Origin: Euborellia annulipes
Taxonomy: Eukaryota; Arthropoda; Insecta; Dermaptera; Anisolabididae
DNA length: 64,000 nt
Direction of reading: 5' to 3'
Assembly: GCA_023213315.1 (NCBI GenBank)
Contig: JAKCPI010022159.1
Coordinates: forward strand, 1 to 64,000
Shown here: one piece after another, positions 1 to 10,770 of the stretch
Layout: each line of letters opens with the position of its first letter
How positions within the stretch are numbered: the first letter of the stretch is position 1
The notes under the pieces: generated by a model
The model's database searches: none
Told to the model about the DNA's origin: nothing
What the model saw: only the letters and a program-made list of their open reading frames with translations
Program-made: the position numbers and the translations under genes

Positions 1-161
1 TGAAGCAGTCAACATTATAAATGCAAGTTTGAAACTAAGGTGCTATCGGAAACTAAATATATCTCGACACAAAAAATCTGGTGTGACCAGCACGGTGCGC
101 AACTTTCTCTTACCGAAGGGTAAGAGAAAGTTGTGTCTGTGCGCCAGTCACACCAGATTTT
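1..161 (-). mobile_element. Truncated H-family element, hairpin end
   Basis: This is the hairpin-bearing end of an H-family element in reverse orientation, cut or decayed on the left. The hairpin runs 77-157, from TCTGGTGTGAC to its complement GTCACACCAGA, and holds the inner CTTTCTCTTACC / GGTAAGAGAAAG arms. The preceding CTAAATATATCTCGACAC matches the sequence next to the hairpin in better copies (compare 35686-35700). Nothing to the left is clearly alignable. Confidence 0.8.
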
Positions 162-1125
162 TTATTTACAATTTGTTTTGCTCATTATGAGAGGTGCTCG
201 TTAAGCGAGGTTCTACTGTATACCTAATTGCAATTTTTCTTTTTTTTTAACCTTTGCCACGAGTTATATTCAGCTAAACACCTTATATTAAAATAATAAT
301 ATTTAATAGATGCATAATTTCGAAACTTGGAAATTGAAAAATCGTAAAGGACAAAATGCTACTTTTTAGTATAGCCAAAAAATGAAAAAAAAAAATCCTT
401 AAAAAATAGGATTAAAAAAACTTTTTGCCACTTACCCCTTCCCAGCACACTTAATAAATTTCTACTTCAGTTTTTTGTACCAAATTAATTTACATACTAG
501 GGTCTCATGAGGAGATTACGTTTCGATTCTTAAAGACAATAGAGGAAATAAAATTTAAAAAATTAAAAAATCAGATAAAGTGAGAACAAAACCTTTGCCT
601 GAAGGGCATATGCCTCCCTCGCCATTTCCGCTTATTAGTTGTGGCTTTCATTCTCTTCTTTATCGACTCAATGTCCTTTAATAAATGATAATTTAATAAC
701 AATAAAAAAATCTGCTTAATTTGCCATATGAAAGAGGGATATATTGGTAATATAGAGAGAGGAGAGTAAATATTATCATCAGTCAACAATTGACCTCTCT
801 CTCTCTTATTATTAATGCATTGTTACGCAATTAATGTTTATTCAGATTGGCCACTTTGTAAAATGTTTGCATTTGGCTATTGGACTTGAAAATAAAAGAT
901 TGGCCCTTTGCAAATACAAAGCTTAATTAGATCGATTATCGGATTATTTGGTGTTCTTTCGAGTTGCGAGCCAATGATGAGGAAACGCAGCCTCCGGGCT
1001 CCAACAACCATTCAGCCAGCCAGCTTGCATCCCCCCACCCCAACCCTCCCCCATACGCGATGAGAAATTATTTATTCATTTATTGTTTCTATGGAAAATT
1101 AAGAAACTGCCAAAATTTCAACTTT
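162..1125. other. AT-rich non-coding stretch
   Basis: I see no gene, repeat family or conserved motif here beyond a short CT-rich run near 797-806. Short open frames are AT-rich chance frames with no recognisable domain. Confidence 0.6.
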
Positions 1126-1288
1126 TATATGGACACTGTTATGCAATGGTGTGTCAAAGACCAAACATCGAGTTTTGAGAAAATCAACATTAAAGTTTTT
1201 TGTTTACATTGGATTATATATAATTTTTCTTGTCAATTGTGCAAGTAACATTAAATATAAATTTTTTTAGGACATATTTCATAAAAAA

Positions 1289-1369
1289 TCTGGTGTGACT
1301 GGCGCACAGCACACAACTTTCTCTTACCTTCGGTAATCGAAAGTTGTGTTCTGTGCTTGTCACACCAGA
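1289..1369 (+). repeat. 81-nt terminal hairpin of the H family
   Basis: TCTGGTGTGAC at 1289 pairs with GTCACACCAGA at the right end. The inner arms CACACAACTTTC and GAAAGTTGTGT pair over a TTCG-type loop near the middle. The same hairpin recurs at 77-157, 18395-18476, 35704-35785, 42939-43021, 44112-44194 and 52986-53067. The arm sequence CTTTCTCTTACC also forms the hairpin at the opposite end of the element. Confidence 0.85.
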
Positions 1370-1959
1370 TTTTTTGTGTCGACATGTATTTAGTTTCCGA
1401 CAGTAGGGTACATTGGATTTTAAGATGTAAAATTTATAAGTATGGGAAAATATTTATATTTTGTTACCATGGCAACCATTTCTCCTATCTTTCCTATGAA
1501 GCACAAGAGTAAAGTGGTCTTCAGAAGATTTCAATGACAAAATGAGAATATACATTTTATAAGGAATCTAAAAAATAATTGATTTTTGAATTTTAAAAAA
1601 AATCGTTGGAGCAAATTTTGAGAAAATCGAAAAAAACTGAAAAATTGCATCAGTAAAGTACTAGTACTTTTTGGCCAATTTTGTTGAAAAGCTTCGTGTC
1701 ACGTCCCAGGGGGTGCCTAACTTAAATATAAAATTTCAACTTTGTAGCTCTTTTCGTTCTTGAGATATTTTGTTCACAGACAGACACACAGACACACAGA
1801 CAGACAGACAGACAGACCATGTCGCGAAAACCACTTTTTTGGATTCAGGGGACCTCAAAACGTGAAGATCCATCAAAATCTCGACATCGAATTTTTGACA
1901 TGAAACCAATACTTTCTCTCTCTATATATATTAACATATATATAGAGGTAAGAGAAAGT
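1289..1959 (+). mobile_element. H-family element, complete reference copy (671 bp)
   Basis: The left end is an 81-nt hairpin (1289 to about 1369) with a nearly perfect stem starting TCTGGTGTGAC. The right end is a hairpin at about 1910-1959 closing in GGTAAGAGAAAGT. In between lie the perfect 16-bp palindrome AAAGTACTAGTACTTT (1655-1670) and a CAGA/GACA microsatellite (about 1778-1817). The copy sits inside the MITE at 1130-2058, and the empty site is preserved in the MITE at 11642. Comparing the two places the ends at TCTGG and AAAGT, between runs of A (1283-1288 and 1960-1964). No ORF is present. Terminal hairpins, an internal microsatellite and insertion between like bases in an A/T run recall non-autonomous Helentron/Helitron2 elements such as HINEs, but there is no canonical CTRR end, so the class is unproven. 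Confidence 0.88.
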
Positions 1960-2305
1960 AAAAATACTATTAATTAAAGCATTTGAAACAATATTCCATG
2001 CTTAACTCAATTTTGAATTTTTTTTGGTCTTTGACACACCATTGCATAACAGGGTCCATATATGCACAAATGAATTTTCAATCGTTTTTCAGATACTGTC
2101 GTGCTTAATTTGAATATACCCAGTTTGTGAAATCAAACTCATAAACTGGTCTAAGTAAAAAATATGAATCAAATTTAAGTATCATATGATTAAATTATGA
2201 TATTCTTAACAAATTAAGTCGAGATGGTAAAGGCGATGTACAAATTCATATATGAAGAGATTTAAGAATTCGAGTTCAAACCTCTCGAGAGACCATTTTT
2301 TTTTT

Positions 2306-2964
2306 ACTTTCTCGTATAGAGAAAGTTATGTAATCGTAAAAAAATTCGACTTCGAGATTTTGATTTTTGGCATTATGTCTGTGTGTGTGTGTGTAAACAC
2401 GATTGCTTAAAAACCAAAGCAGCTAGATCGAATTTTAAGAAATTTGGTATATGCTCCTTACACTAAAATTGTAGATTTCTATCAACTTTTGGAGTAAATA
2501 CGTCACTTGGAAGTAGTACTTTACTTAAAAAGTTTTTTCAAAAATTTTGAAATTTTCAATTTTTTTGTTATATTATGATAAAATACTCTATTTTAAAAAA
2601 GTTTTTATTCTTTGACATTTTTACGAAAACTAAATATTCGTTAACGAATATTTTCTATTTCTTCTGTGATTATTTCAAAAACTATTCAGTTTTCGTAAAA
2701 ATGTCAAAGAATAAAAACTTTTTAAAATAGAGTATTTTATCATAATATAACAAAAAAATTGAAAATTTCAAAATTTTTTGAAAAAACTTTTTAAGTAAAG
2801 TACTACTTCCAAGTGACGTATTTACTCCAAAAGTTGATAGAAATCTACAATTTTAGTGTAAGGAGCATATACCAAATTTCATCGATCTAGCTGCTTTGAT
2901 TTTTAAGCAATCCTGTACACACACACACACCCAGATGTAATTCCAAAAGAATATACGAGAAAGT
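2306..2964. mobile_element. 659-bp fold-back palindrome related to the H family
   Basis: The element starts ACTTTCTCGTAT and ends ATACGAGAAAGT, both versions of the H-family right terminus. The left arm (2306 to about 2639) and right arm (about 2685-2964) are near-exact complements, so a transcript could fold into a hairpin of about 300 bp. A GT run (about 2379-2394) mirrors a CA run (about 2917-2930). The centre holds a small palindrome, AATATTCGTTAACGAATATT. The order terminus, TTCGAGATTTTGAT, TG repeat, then a TACTTTACT motif parallels one half of an H element, so this looks like two inverted H-type halves. No ORF of note. Confidence 0.85.
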
Positions 2965-3234
2965 CTCGGGGAAGTCAATCCCCATATTTTTTAACTAATG
3001 TATGAAAATTTTTCATAAACCGTTTATGAAACTTTTAAAAAATTGATTTATGAAAGTTCATTTTTTAGTATATAAACTTTTCATATACCCGAAAGTAAAA
3101 TTCATAAACAGTTTATGTAACAGACTTCCTATACTTGTTTATGAATATCCCTAATAGTGTAATTTTTTGTTCCAAATTTCGATATTTGATTTTTATTACA
3201 AATAAAATTTGTTAGATTTTTATAGCTGGTTCAA
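2965..3234. other. AT-rich non-coding stretch
   Basis: This stretch has several short inverted motifs around TTCATAAACNGTTTATGAA (about 3009-3145), perhaps a degraded repeat. No gene is visible. Confidence 0.4.
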
Positions 3235-3362
3235 AAGAAGGTCAATTGAATTGGCTACCAATCAATTGATCTCAGATGACGAAACAGACCTTAAATATAG
3301 CTAAAAATTAATTGTAATAAATAAGAAATGGTCTAAATGGCCTCAGATGCCAAAAAGATTTT
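3235..3362 (+). repeat. SINE family A body (headless fragment)
   Basis: AATTGAATTGGCTACCAAT, then a T/A-rich stretch, then TCTAAATGGCCTCAGATGCC: the same order as downstream of the tRNA-like heads at 10610 and 40728. The tRNA-like head is missing or unrecognisable. Confidence 0.6.
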
Positions 3363-3578
3363 AAGACTTAGGACGCCTTTCATATACCAGTCAGTATTTT
3401 GATTATTTTAAAATATTTACTTGATAAAACAAACCTATTATTTTAAATTTCTCCCGTCATGCAAATTTTATCATTGTGCTTGTGTTTGTATATTTGTGTG
3501 TTTATGTATTTATTTCATTGACCTTTTGGTATATTCAGGAACGTGCTCTAGGCTTAGTCTGATGGGGCTTCATTCAAT

Positions 3579-3615
<37 letters not shown>

Positions 3616-5339
3616 GCAAGAGTGAGAGAGAGAGGATTAAATTAATACCGAATGATTCACTATAATGCATCGTAGTGAAATTTATTATAACTAATACTAT
3701 ATAATTTACTTTTTTTTCTATAAAAAAAATAAATTCTAACAGAAAAAAAAGATTAATTAATTGATTGAATAATTTTAAAAGATTTAATATTTTGAAATCC
3801 TTGATAAAAATTTAGTTCAAAATTTTTTCAAAAGGCGATGATCCCAAGATATGAAATTAAGTATGTAGGCCCTAGATAAATTATAGGTCTATATTGTTTA
3901 AAAATCAAGAATAGGCAAATGCTCCTCCACAGACACTAGGTTTGTTCGTTTCGCTTGCCATTGCAGTATACACATTTTGCCCTGCATTCTGTTTGTTTCA
4001 TTTTTTTGCACCGCTAGCTTAACTTGCATTCTGTTCGTTTAAAACTTGGGCCTGGGCAGAAAATATAGATTTTACTGCATAATTTGACCCAATCGAAAAG
4101 CTGGTGTGAATTGTGTTTATGTTGAATTGATCTCAGCGCCAAAGTTTTAGATGACCACCTTTTGTCGCCATTTTCTCTCAACCCACCTCGATTAAAATAA
4201 TATCGACTATAAAAAAGATAAATAAGTTTTTGGCTTTATTTTAATTTTTTTTTATTAATTCTCTTTATTATTATTATTTATATTTTATTTAAGAATCGAT
4301 GTTATAAAAATGAAAACTGAAGCTTAGGTTATTAAGAATTTATTTTTGCAACAGACAGCAAAAATATTCTAAGTAGTTTGGGAACGTTTGCACTTTATTA
4401 CCTAGATAGCGCGCCTGGGCAGCTTTGCACTTTTTACCATGGCAAGTGTAACGAACAAACAACCTACTATCTGTTTAGATGTTCTCGTCCCTTCTCCCTT
4501 CCGAAAATTATTTTCTCAATATCAAAACTCTTTTCTTCTAAACAAAAAAATTTTCAGGATAAAACTCTTTTAAATATTAAGTTATAAAAAACTAGATAAG
4601 CTAGAGAAATTTTTCTTTAATTTAGAAATATTGATAGTTAATAGCCTATTAAATAATTTTGCTTAGCTAAAAAAAACAAAACAAAATTATGCAATGGTTA
4701 ACTTGTTTCGAGTTTATACTTCATTTAAGAGACACAAAAATTATTTCGGTCGTAAATTAAGCTAATTTAATTTAAATAAATAATCGTGAAGGTCAAGTGT
4801 TTTTTTTTTTTTTTTTAACAGAAGCAAGTAAGTTAATAAAAATATGAATAATTGAAAAATTTGAATATTGACAATCATAAAGGATATAACTTACAGTATT
4901 GTCATACGAGGAAGTAAAAAAGGCTCCTTCAAAGGAAGAGTGCAATATAAATAATTTACGACATGAGGTCCATAAAGGTATGTCTTTCTAAGAGAACAAA
5001 AGATTCTTTAAAATTGCCGGCATTTCCTTAGATGGCGGGAAAATTAATTATTAATATTGTTTAAAACATAATTAATGAGTTTTTCTTTTAAAATAAAAAA
5101 AATTAAATAACTCCAAAATAAATTTTTATTTCTTATTTGATAGTTACCGAATATTTTTAATAAGAATTCTAAATTCGGAAATATCTTGAAAAAGCGGAGG
5201 TATCAAATAAGCATAGCCAGTGGAGCTACCAGGATTTTCTCCTGGGAAGGGGGGGTTTGAAAAAATTGAACAAAATAATTTCGCAAAAAAAGATTACTCT
5301 TGTTATTTAATAACAAGCACACTCAATATAGGTATATTT
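3363..5339. other. AT-rich non-coding stretch with homopolymers
   Basis: The stretch holds a 31-base T run (3580-3610) and a shorter T run (4801-4816), with no supported gene. A left-half hAT-like terminus (CAGTGGAGCTACCAGG) lies at about 5219-5234 without a partner. Confidence 0.5.
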
Positions 5340-5926
5340 TGAAACAAAGCCTGAAGCATTGGATGCAAATCAATTGGAATAAATTGAGACTGGGCCTATA
5401 TGGCCTCAAATGCCGAAAAAGACCTTAAATTAAATAAAATAAAAAAACAAAAAACTATTGGCTACCAATAAGGGATCGTCCACATGTTACGTAACGCGCT
5501 AGAGGTGGGGGAGAGGGGTCTGGACAAAAGGTTACTAATTGTGACATGGGAGACCCGGGATTTCCCTAAGTGTGACATAACAATTCAAAGTTGAATTTAT
5601 AAAATTTTTTGAAAGGTTGAATGATTTTTACAACAGGGAAAAATGGAGAGATTATTTGAGTCACGAGGGAAAATTTACTTAAAAAAAAAAAAAAAGGTAA
5701 AATGATATGAATTTTGTAAAAAAAATTTTAAGGGAGGGTAATTCTTTGTTGTGACATAATTGCCAAAATTTGCAGGGGGGTTTGTTTATATATAATTCTG
5801 ACATGGGGGGCGGGATTAGAATATCGTCAAAAAGGCGTTACGTAATATGTGGACGACCCCTAATTTAAATTAATAGAGATGGGGTCTAAATGGCCTCCAT
5901 TGCCGAAAAAAACCTTAGGCCTAAAT

Positions 5927-5953
<27 letters not shown>
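5340..5953 (+). repeat. SINE family A body with poly-A tail, split by a Harbinger-type MITE
   Basis: Two SINE A body segments flank the MITE at 5472-5860: GGCTACCAATAA on the left joins TTTAAATTAATAGAG on the right, then GGGTCTAAATGGCCTCC and a tail of about 27 A (5927-5953). An additional SINE-body-like sequence (GGGCCTATATGGCCTC) lies at about 5392-5407. The join restores the GGCTACCAAT...TTTAAAT order of other copies. Confidence 0.65.
5472..5860. mobile_element. PIF/Harbinger-like MITE (389 bp) with TAA duplication
   Basis: The left terminal repeat (5472-5497) starts GGGATCGTCCACATGTTACG and its near-complement ends the element (5835-5860). A 3-bp TAA flanks both sides (5469-5471 and 5861-5863). 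GG-starting termini with a TWA target duplication are typical of PIF/Harbinger. There is no transposase, so it depends on an element elsewhere. The interior is low-complexity with repeated TGTGACAT words. Confidence 0.8.
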
Positions 5954-5957
<4 letters not shown>

Positions 5958-6639
5958 GAAGCAGTTTTGAAAATTCTCATTCTAGGGCCCGCTGTAAAAA
6001 ATAAAAAAAAATGTGATATGAAGACGATAAAAGGCAACTAGAACTTAAAAAATTTGAGATGCATTGCATAATTGAAAAAAAAAATATTATTTGTGATCTA
6101 AAAAAATTTAAAATTTCACGTTCACTGCTGAGTAAAAAAAAAAAACGAAAAATAAAATATTTACATAAACTTAAGAATTTTTGATTCCAGGCCCAATATC
6201 TTTGCAAAGATTAGTAGATTACATTGTTTCCAATTTTTTCTTTTTTATTTTCTTTCTTGAAGACCATTAAGAATTATTCGAATTTTGAGAAGAGAGCCTC
6301 CCCCGGGGGATTTATTTATTTGTCGGCTAGTAGAAAGGGTGGAAGGAATTAGGTGAGATGAGGACCGATTTATGACAGACGAAGGAGGGGCGACGGGCAT
6401 CCCTCCCTCCACTCTCTTTGCAATTAAACATGCGCGAATTGTTACTTAAATATTTTTTATTATTGTTGAACAAATAATAATGATTCATGATACGTCATCT
6501 TTTTAAACAGGCTTATATCCTATTTTTTACGTTATCTAAACTTTGTTTCATTTTTGTTTTAATAAATAATTTTCCTTTATGACATTAATGTGGTAATATT
6601 TAAGAGTTATGGGGCACAACGTCTAACATAAAGAGAGTG
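5954..6639. other. Non-coding stretch upstream of the promoter region
   Basis: AT-rich sequence with several A runs and no supported gene. A short GC-richer patch at about 6290-6420 (CCTCCCCCGGGG, GGAGGGGCGACGGG) precedes the promoter-proximal region and has no recognised element. Confidence 0.45.
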
Positions 6640-7340
6640 AAAATCCAAATTTGCGCCAATCAATGGACTCGTAGTAATCTGGGCTGCGATTGGCCAGACT
6701 CCGCCTCCTTTTGGCAAGCCCCTTCGAGTGGTGCTGCCCCTAGCGGACAAGACTACAAGCTAGTCTAGCCTCGCACCAGGCCCTCGTGACGCGCGTCGAC
6801 GCTATTAATTGACAGGAATATCAATCGATTTGTGTTGTTTTCTCACTTTAGAGGGATTATAATGACTCAAAGTGATTGTTTGATCGTGGGATCTATAAAA
6901 AACATGCATGTTTATCGGATTTGCATGCACGTGGACGGCGCGAGGGTATCTTTTGTACGGTGTCCAGTTAAGAAAACCAAGCATCCCTTTTCAGGAATTA
7001 TTTTTTCAACGTGGCAAGTGATTTATAATGTTTGAATGATTGAAATGCACTTTTTAAGATGGCATGCGTATATAGATGTCGATTTACCTTTAGTTGAGAT
7101 GTGATAATATGTAGAAAAACGAGAGACGGTCGCGTCAGGACAATGATGAGCAGCCGTAGATCGAAGGCGACTGGAGGGGAAGTCGATCAAGCACGGCGAC
7201 CTGGTCTGAAGTGGGGAGGCTCCGCCTCCTAACTGCTCCGCCCACCGCCACCGCCACTGGTGACGTCACAGCGCGCGCGTGAGCTTACTCGCACCGTGGC
7301 AGCGGCGGTGTGCGGACCCAAGCGACGTCGGACCGCGTAG
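6640..7340 (+). promoter_or_regulatory. CpG-rich promoter region of the zinc-finger-type gene
   Basis: GC content rises sharply against the AT-rich surroundings. Visible elements are CCAAT-type boxes (GCCAATCAATGG near 6655; GATTGGCC near 6689), GC-box-like CTCCGCCTCC (about 6701 and 7219), CTCCGCCCACCGCC (about 7235), and a perfect CRE, TGACGTCA (7261-7268), followed by GCGCGCGCG. I see no TATA box close to the exon, so a CpG-type promoter with start near 7300-7400 is likely. The exact start cannot be read from sequence. Confidence 0.55.
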
Positions 7341-7540
7341 CGTTCGCAGTGCTGCTATGTCGTGACGTGAGTGTCCAGTGTTACAGTGTCCCTTCGACAA
7401 CAATACTTTATTATTGAATATACCAGCTCACACAACCTCCAACAATCACTGCAGCCAGACGACAAAAGGGATTGGGATTCTTGTTCTGTGAAACGGTGTT
7501 CGAGAAGCCAGCAAAACTGTCGCAGTTCAGAGCTCGAGCC
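7341..7540 (+). other. Probable 5' untranslated part of exon 1
   Basis: Moderately GC-rich sequence with no splice acceptor, running into ATG at 7541. An in-frame upstream ATG at 7472 would add 23 residues, but they resemble no known N-terminus, and the RRKQ motif normally sits at the very start of the protein, so I prefer 7541. The base at -3 is G, an acceptable start context. Confidence 0.5.
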
Positions 7541-7580
7541 ATGCCGCGTAGGAAGCAGCACTGCCCGAAGCGGATGAAAT
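7541..7580 (+). CDS. First coding exon of a NuRD-recruiting zinc-finger regulator (partial)
   Basis: The exon encodes MPRRKQHCPKRMK plus one base of the next codon, then meets a consensus splice donor, GTGAGT (7581-7586). An N-terminal M-(S/P)-RRKQ-x-x-P motif is shared by animal C2H2 zinc-finger regulators (spalt, FOG, BCL11 and teashirt types), where it binds the RBBP4 subunit of the NuRD repressor complex. A tiny first coding exon holding only this motif, followed by a long intron, is the known layout for such genes; P at position 2 recalls teashirt. The zinc fingers would lie on later exons, and I see none in this window. Seen: the motif, the donor and the GC-rich upstream region. Inferred: nuclear developmental regulator, member unresolved. 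The frame stays open past the donor but becomes compositionally simple, so read-through is less likely. Confidence 0.62.
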
Positions 7581-10500
7581 GTGAGTACCCGTCAGATGTC
7601 AATCACCTTTTCTGTCCTACCTCTCCTCATTGTCGTCGTCGTCGTCATCAACAACTTGATTGTTGTTGTTCTATCACCGCGTGTTCGTACACGTGTTTCC
7701 CTCGTTGCCGCCGCTGCCGCCACTCACGCCGCCGGCAAAATCAACCGAAACAGGCACAAAGAAAAAAATCCACTTCTCTTAAAGATTTATGACCAATTTC
7801 TTTTTCTCTCTGACAATAGTAAAATTTCTTTGATCTCTGACCGAATGCCACTAGGGAAAAATCTCACTTTATTTTTTCCAAAGTTTTTGATTTTTTGACA
7901 TAATTTTTATTAATCTTGAAAGAATGGAAATTTCGTCAAAAATAAAAATGAAATTTGTTAATAGATGTTGTCTTTTTTGGGAAACACAAAAAAAAAATTT
8001 CATTTTTTTAAGAAGTCGACTTATTTTTGAAATTTTGAAAGAGACAATAGCAAGCAAAGTGTCAAAGAAATGATAAAATCAGTAATTTTGAATTTCACTC
8101 TTAAAATCTTAAAATTTTACCGCACTTATAAAATCACATATATCTCGAACATATCAAAAAAATGAAGTAACAATAAAAATTTTTGAATTCAACCCCCTTC
8201 CCATTTTAATTAGTATTGTTTTTTAACCAATCGCAAATCTTCTCTCGCTCTCGCTCTCGCTCTCTCTCTAAAAAAAATAATTATTTTTACCAATTTTTTT
8301 CAAATCAGAGTGTGTGATTGACATTATAAAAATTAAATAATTTCCATAAAGTTTATTTTTTATATATAAATAAAAAAAATTGATATTGGTAAAAATTGAA
8401 ATTAAAATTGAATTTTTTTGAAAAAAAAAAAAAAAAAATAATTAATTGAAAATCGCTCCAAGTTAAAATTTGTATTTGAAAAAATCATCAAATATTTGTT
8501 AGTGATTTCGTTTAGTTTATAATGGCATGACAAGTCATGTCTATCATTAAAAATTTTATTAAAAATTACCCTCATAATTCTAATTTAAATTTGTAGATTC
8601 TTCACCCCAAAAATAAGATTCCTCTTATTATAGTAATTATAAAATCTTTAAAAATGACAAATTTATTTCTAAGATTAAATTTGATAATAAAAAAATGCAG
8701 AAATGTTATTATGAAATTAAAAAACAAAAAAACTGTCAAAAATTGTAGGTTTTGTATTTTGACATCTGATGTCATTTAGACATTACAATATTATTATTAT
8801 TCATAAGTGTTCTAACCATATATATTTTTGAATAAACTTTGTCGATTTGAGAAGGAACCAAATCTATGTCCTCTCAATTATAATTCACGAGTCTTGTCAA
8901 AACTCTAAAAACCAGATATTGTAGAATGTGCTCTCTTTTAGTGAATATTTCTATAAAACAATTTTTCGTACTATTTATAAATTCTCTAAGGCCAATTTTA
9001 AGAACGTTTCGGTTGAATTTTACTATTTCCTTCACTTCCCCTTTTTTTTTTACTCTTCTCTTGTCGTAAACCTCCCCTACTGATCTCCCACCTTAATTTC
9101 TCCCTCCCCTATTTTTAAACAGTTTTCTTATCATATCTATAGAGGTTTAAATGCTTGTTCTTATCTAAGTCAAAGATTTGTGTTTTCTAAGTGCTATCTA
9201 TAAATAATTGATAATTACGTCTATTCTTAGGTATAATTTATTAAACTAGGCTTTGTTTATTTTTATTATTAGATTAGAACAGAATCATTTGAGTTTAATG
9301 TCAAATAAAATTTTATCCTTAAAAAATCTTAAGAATATGTTAAATATTATTATAGGAGAAAATTTTCAAAATTTAAATATTAAAAATATCTAGGCCTAAT
9401 TTATTTGTTAAAAAATTTTATTTTAAAAATTTTTAAATATTTAAAACTCTATTTTGGAAGGGTTTTTAAACTATAGTTAAATTGCCTAAATTAAATCTTT
9501 TATAAATATTATTATTACAGTATAATTAATTATATATTTCAAAAAAGTATTCTTATAATTATATGTCCTACGATAAAAGGATGGATTGATTTGACAATAT
9601 TCTGGGGAAGAGGAAGAGACACTATTTTTTATCAATGATAAAACTACAACAAAATTGATGTCCATAATAATTTTAATTGAATTAAAATTTATATTCCCTC
9701 CCTAAAAGCAAAAGAAAAATGTTTCTTTGGGGGAAAAAGTGATTTAATTTTTTGTTGAATAGCTTATTGCTTATTATTTTTCTGGAGCTGCTAGACAATT
9801 TTCTTATTTAGCCTTTCTTTTAGGTGTTTTCTCAATCTCTTTAATGACACCTCAAAAAGAGAGCCAAGTCTCTGTAGCGAACCACGGCGCACATTCTAAG
9901 ACCGTTTTTTTTAGAAACTTTTGTTTTTACAAAATATATATAAGTTATTTTACTTATATAGTGTATCTAACAAATATAAGCCTATTAGAGTTTTTAAAAT
10001 CAAATTAATCAAATCAAAAAACTAATTTTTTTTTTTTAATGTTAAACATTTATAGGCCTAGCGAAATTTCTTTTAAAATTTGAAGAATTCTTCAATTATA
10101 ATTCAAATATGCTTTTTAAATTATTATTTTTTAGTAGGGTAATGGTGAAATTTTGAATAAAATAAATTTTAAAAAAGTTCCAAAAATGTTTGAAAATGAA
10201 GTCTTAAAATGTTTTCTTCATCTTTTTGAAAAAGTATGGCACTTATATATAATTTTTTTCTTAATACCATATTTAAATTATCTAAATGGATTTTCTTTAA
10301 AGTTTATTCTTATACCAATAATACTCGTTAATTTGAAGATTAAAAAGCAAAAAAAATTCCTGAAAACTTAACCCCAAATAGGTTTTTAATTTTTTTTTTT
10401 ATCTTAATTAGCCGGGCTATAGGAATCCTTCTCTAGATATAAACTGTTCTTTGATTTTTTACTTTTTTCACTTGTAAAGGGAAAAGTAATTTTCTATCCT

Positions 10501-10609
10501 ATGCAGAAAAATAATACTATGTTTGAGGGATGAGTAGGTCGGGGGTGGGGTGGGAATCCATTCAATCCCACTGCCTGAAATTTTCATTTTAATAATCAAA
10601 TGAAAAGTT
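7581..10609 (+). other. Start of a presumed long first intron
   Basis: After the donor the sequence turns AT-rich with no ORF that looks coding. It holds GCCGCC/GTCGTC triplet runs at about 7632-7730, a TCTCGC run (about 8240-8270), poly-A near 8421-8438 and a TAGGCCTA word at 9391 and 10053. No acceptor-plus-exon is recognisable. Confidence 0.5.
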
Positions 10610-10770
10610 ATTATCTATGGTTCTTGTGGCTCTGGTTCTTGTATCTTGAGCTAGAGGTCACGGGATCGAATCCCGGCTCATACAACAAAAATTTATTTCA
10701 ATTGAATTGTCTACTAATAGGGAGGGTGTCTAAATGACCTCCGAAATCGATATGCTTGGGGATGAGTAAA
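10610..10770 (+). repeat. SINE family A with tRNA-like head
   Basis: The polymerase III B box is GGGATCGAATCCC (about 10661-10673), followed by GGCTCATACAACAAAAATTT and then the family body (AATTGAATTG, TCTAAATGACCTCC). The A-box half is degenerate. The same head-to-body order is seen at 40728-40845, so this is a tRNA-derived SINE and not a functional tRNA. Confidence 0.7.

Larger units (their letters stand above)
1130..2058. mobile_element. TATA-flanked TIR element (MITE), split by an H element
   Basis: The terminal inverted repeats begin TGGACACTGTTATGCAATGG on the left and end with the near-exact complement at about 2026-2058. TATA flanks both ends (1126-1129 and 2059-2062), consistent with a TA or TATA target duplication. 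Removing the H element at 1289-1959 leaves about 257 bp, almost the length of the intact relative at 11642-11894, and the interior matches that relative in reverse orientation. No transposase is present, so this is a non-autonomous element. I cannot name the superfamily. Confidence 0.82.

Noticed and set aside
5219..5270. hAT-type MITE starting CAGTGGAGC
   Set aside because: No inverted partner or target duplication found downstream.
7472..7792. 106-codon frame including the MPRRKQ motif read straight through the splice donor
   Set aside because: Beyond 7580 the residues become simple R/H/C-rich sequence from triplet runs; the donor GTGAGT gives a better explanation.
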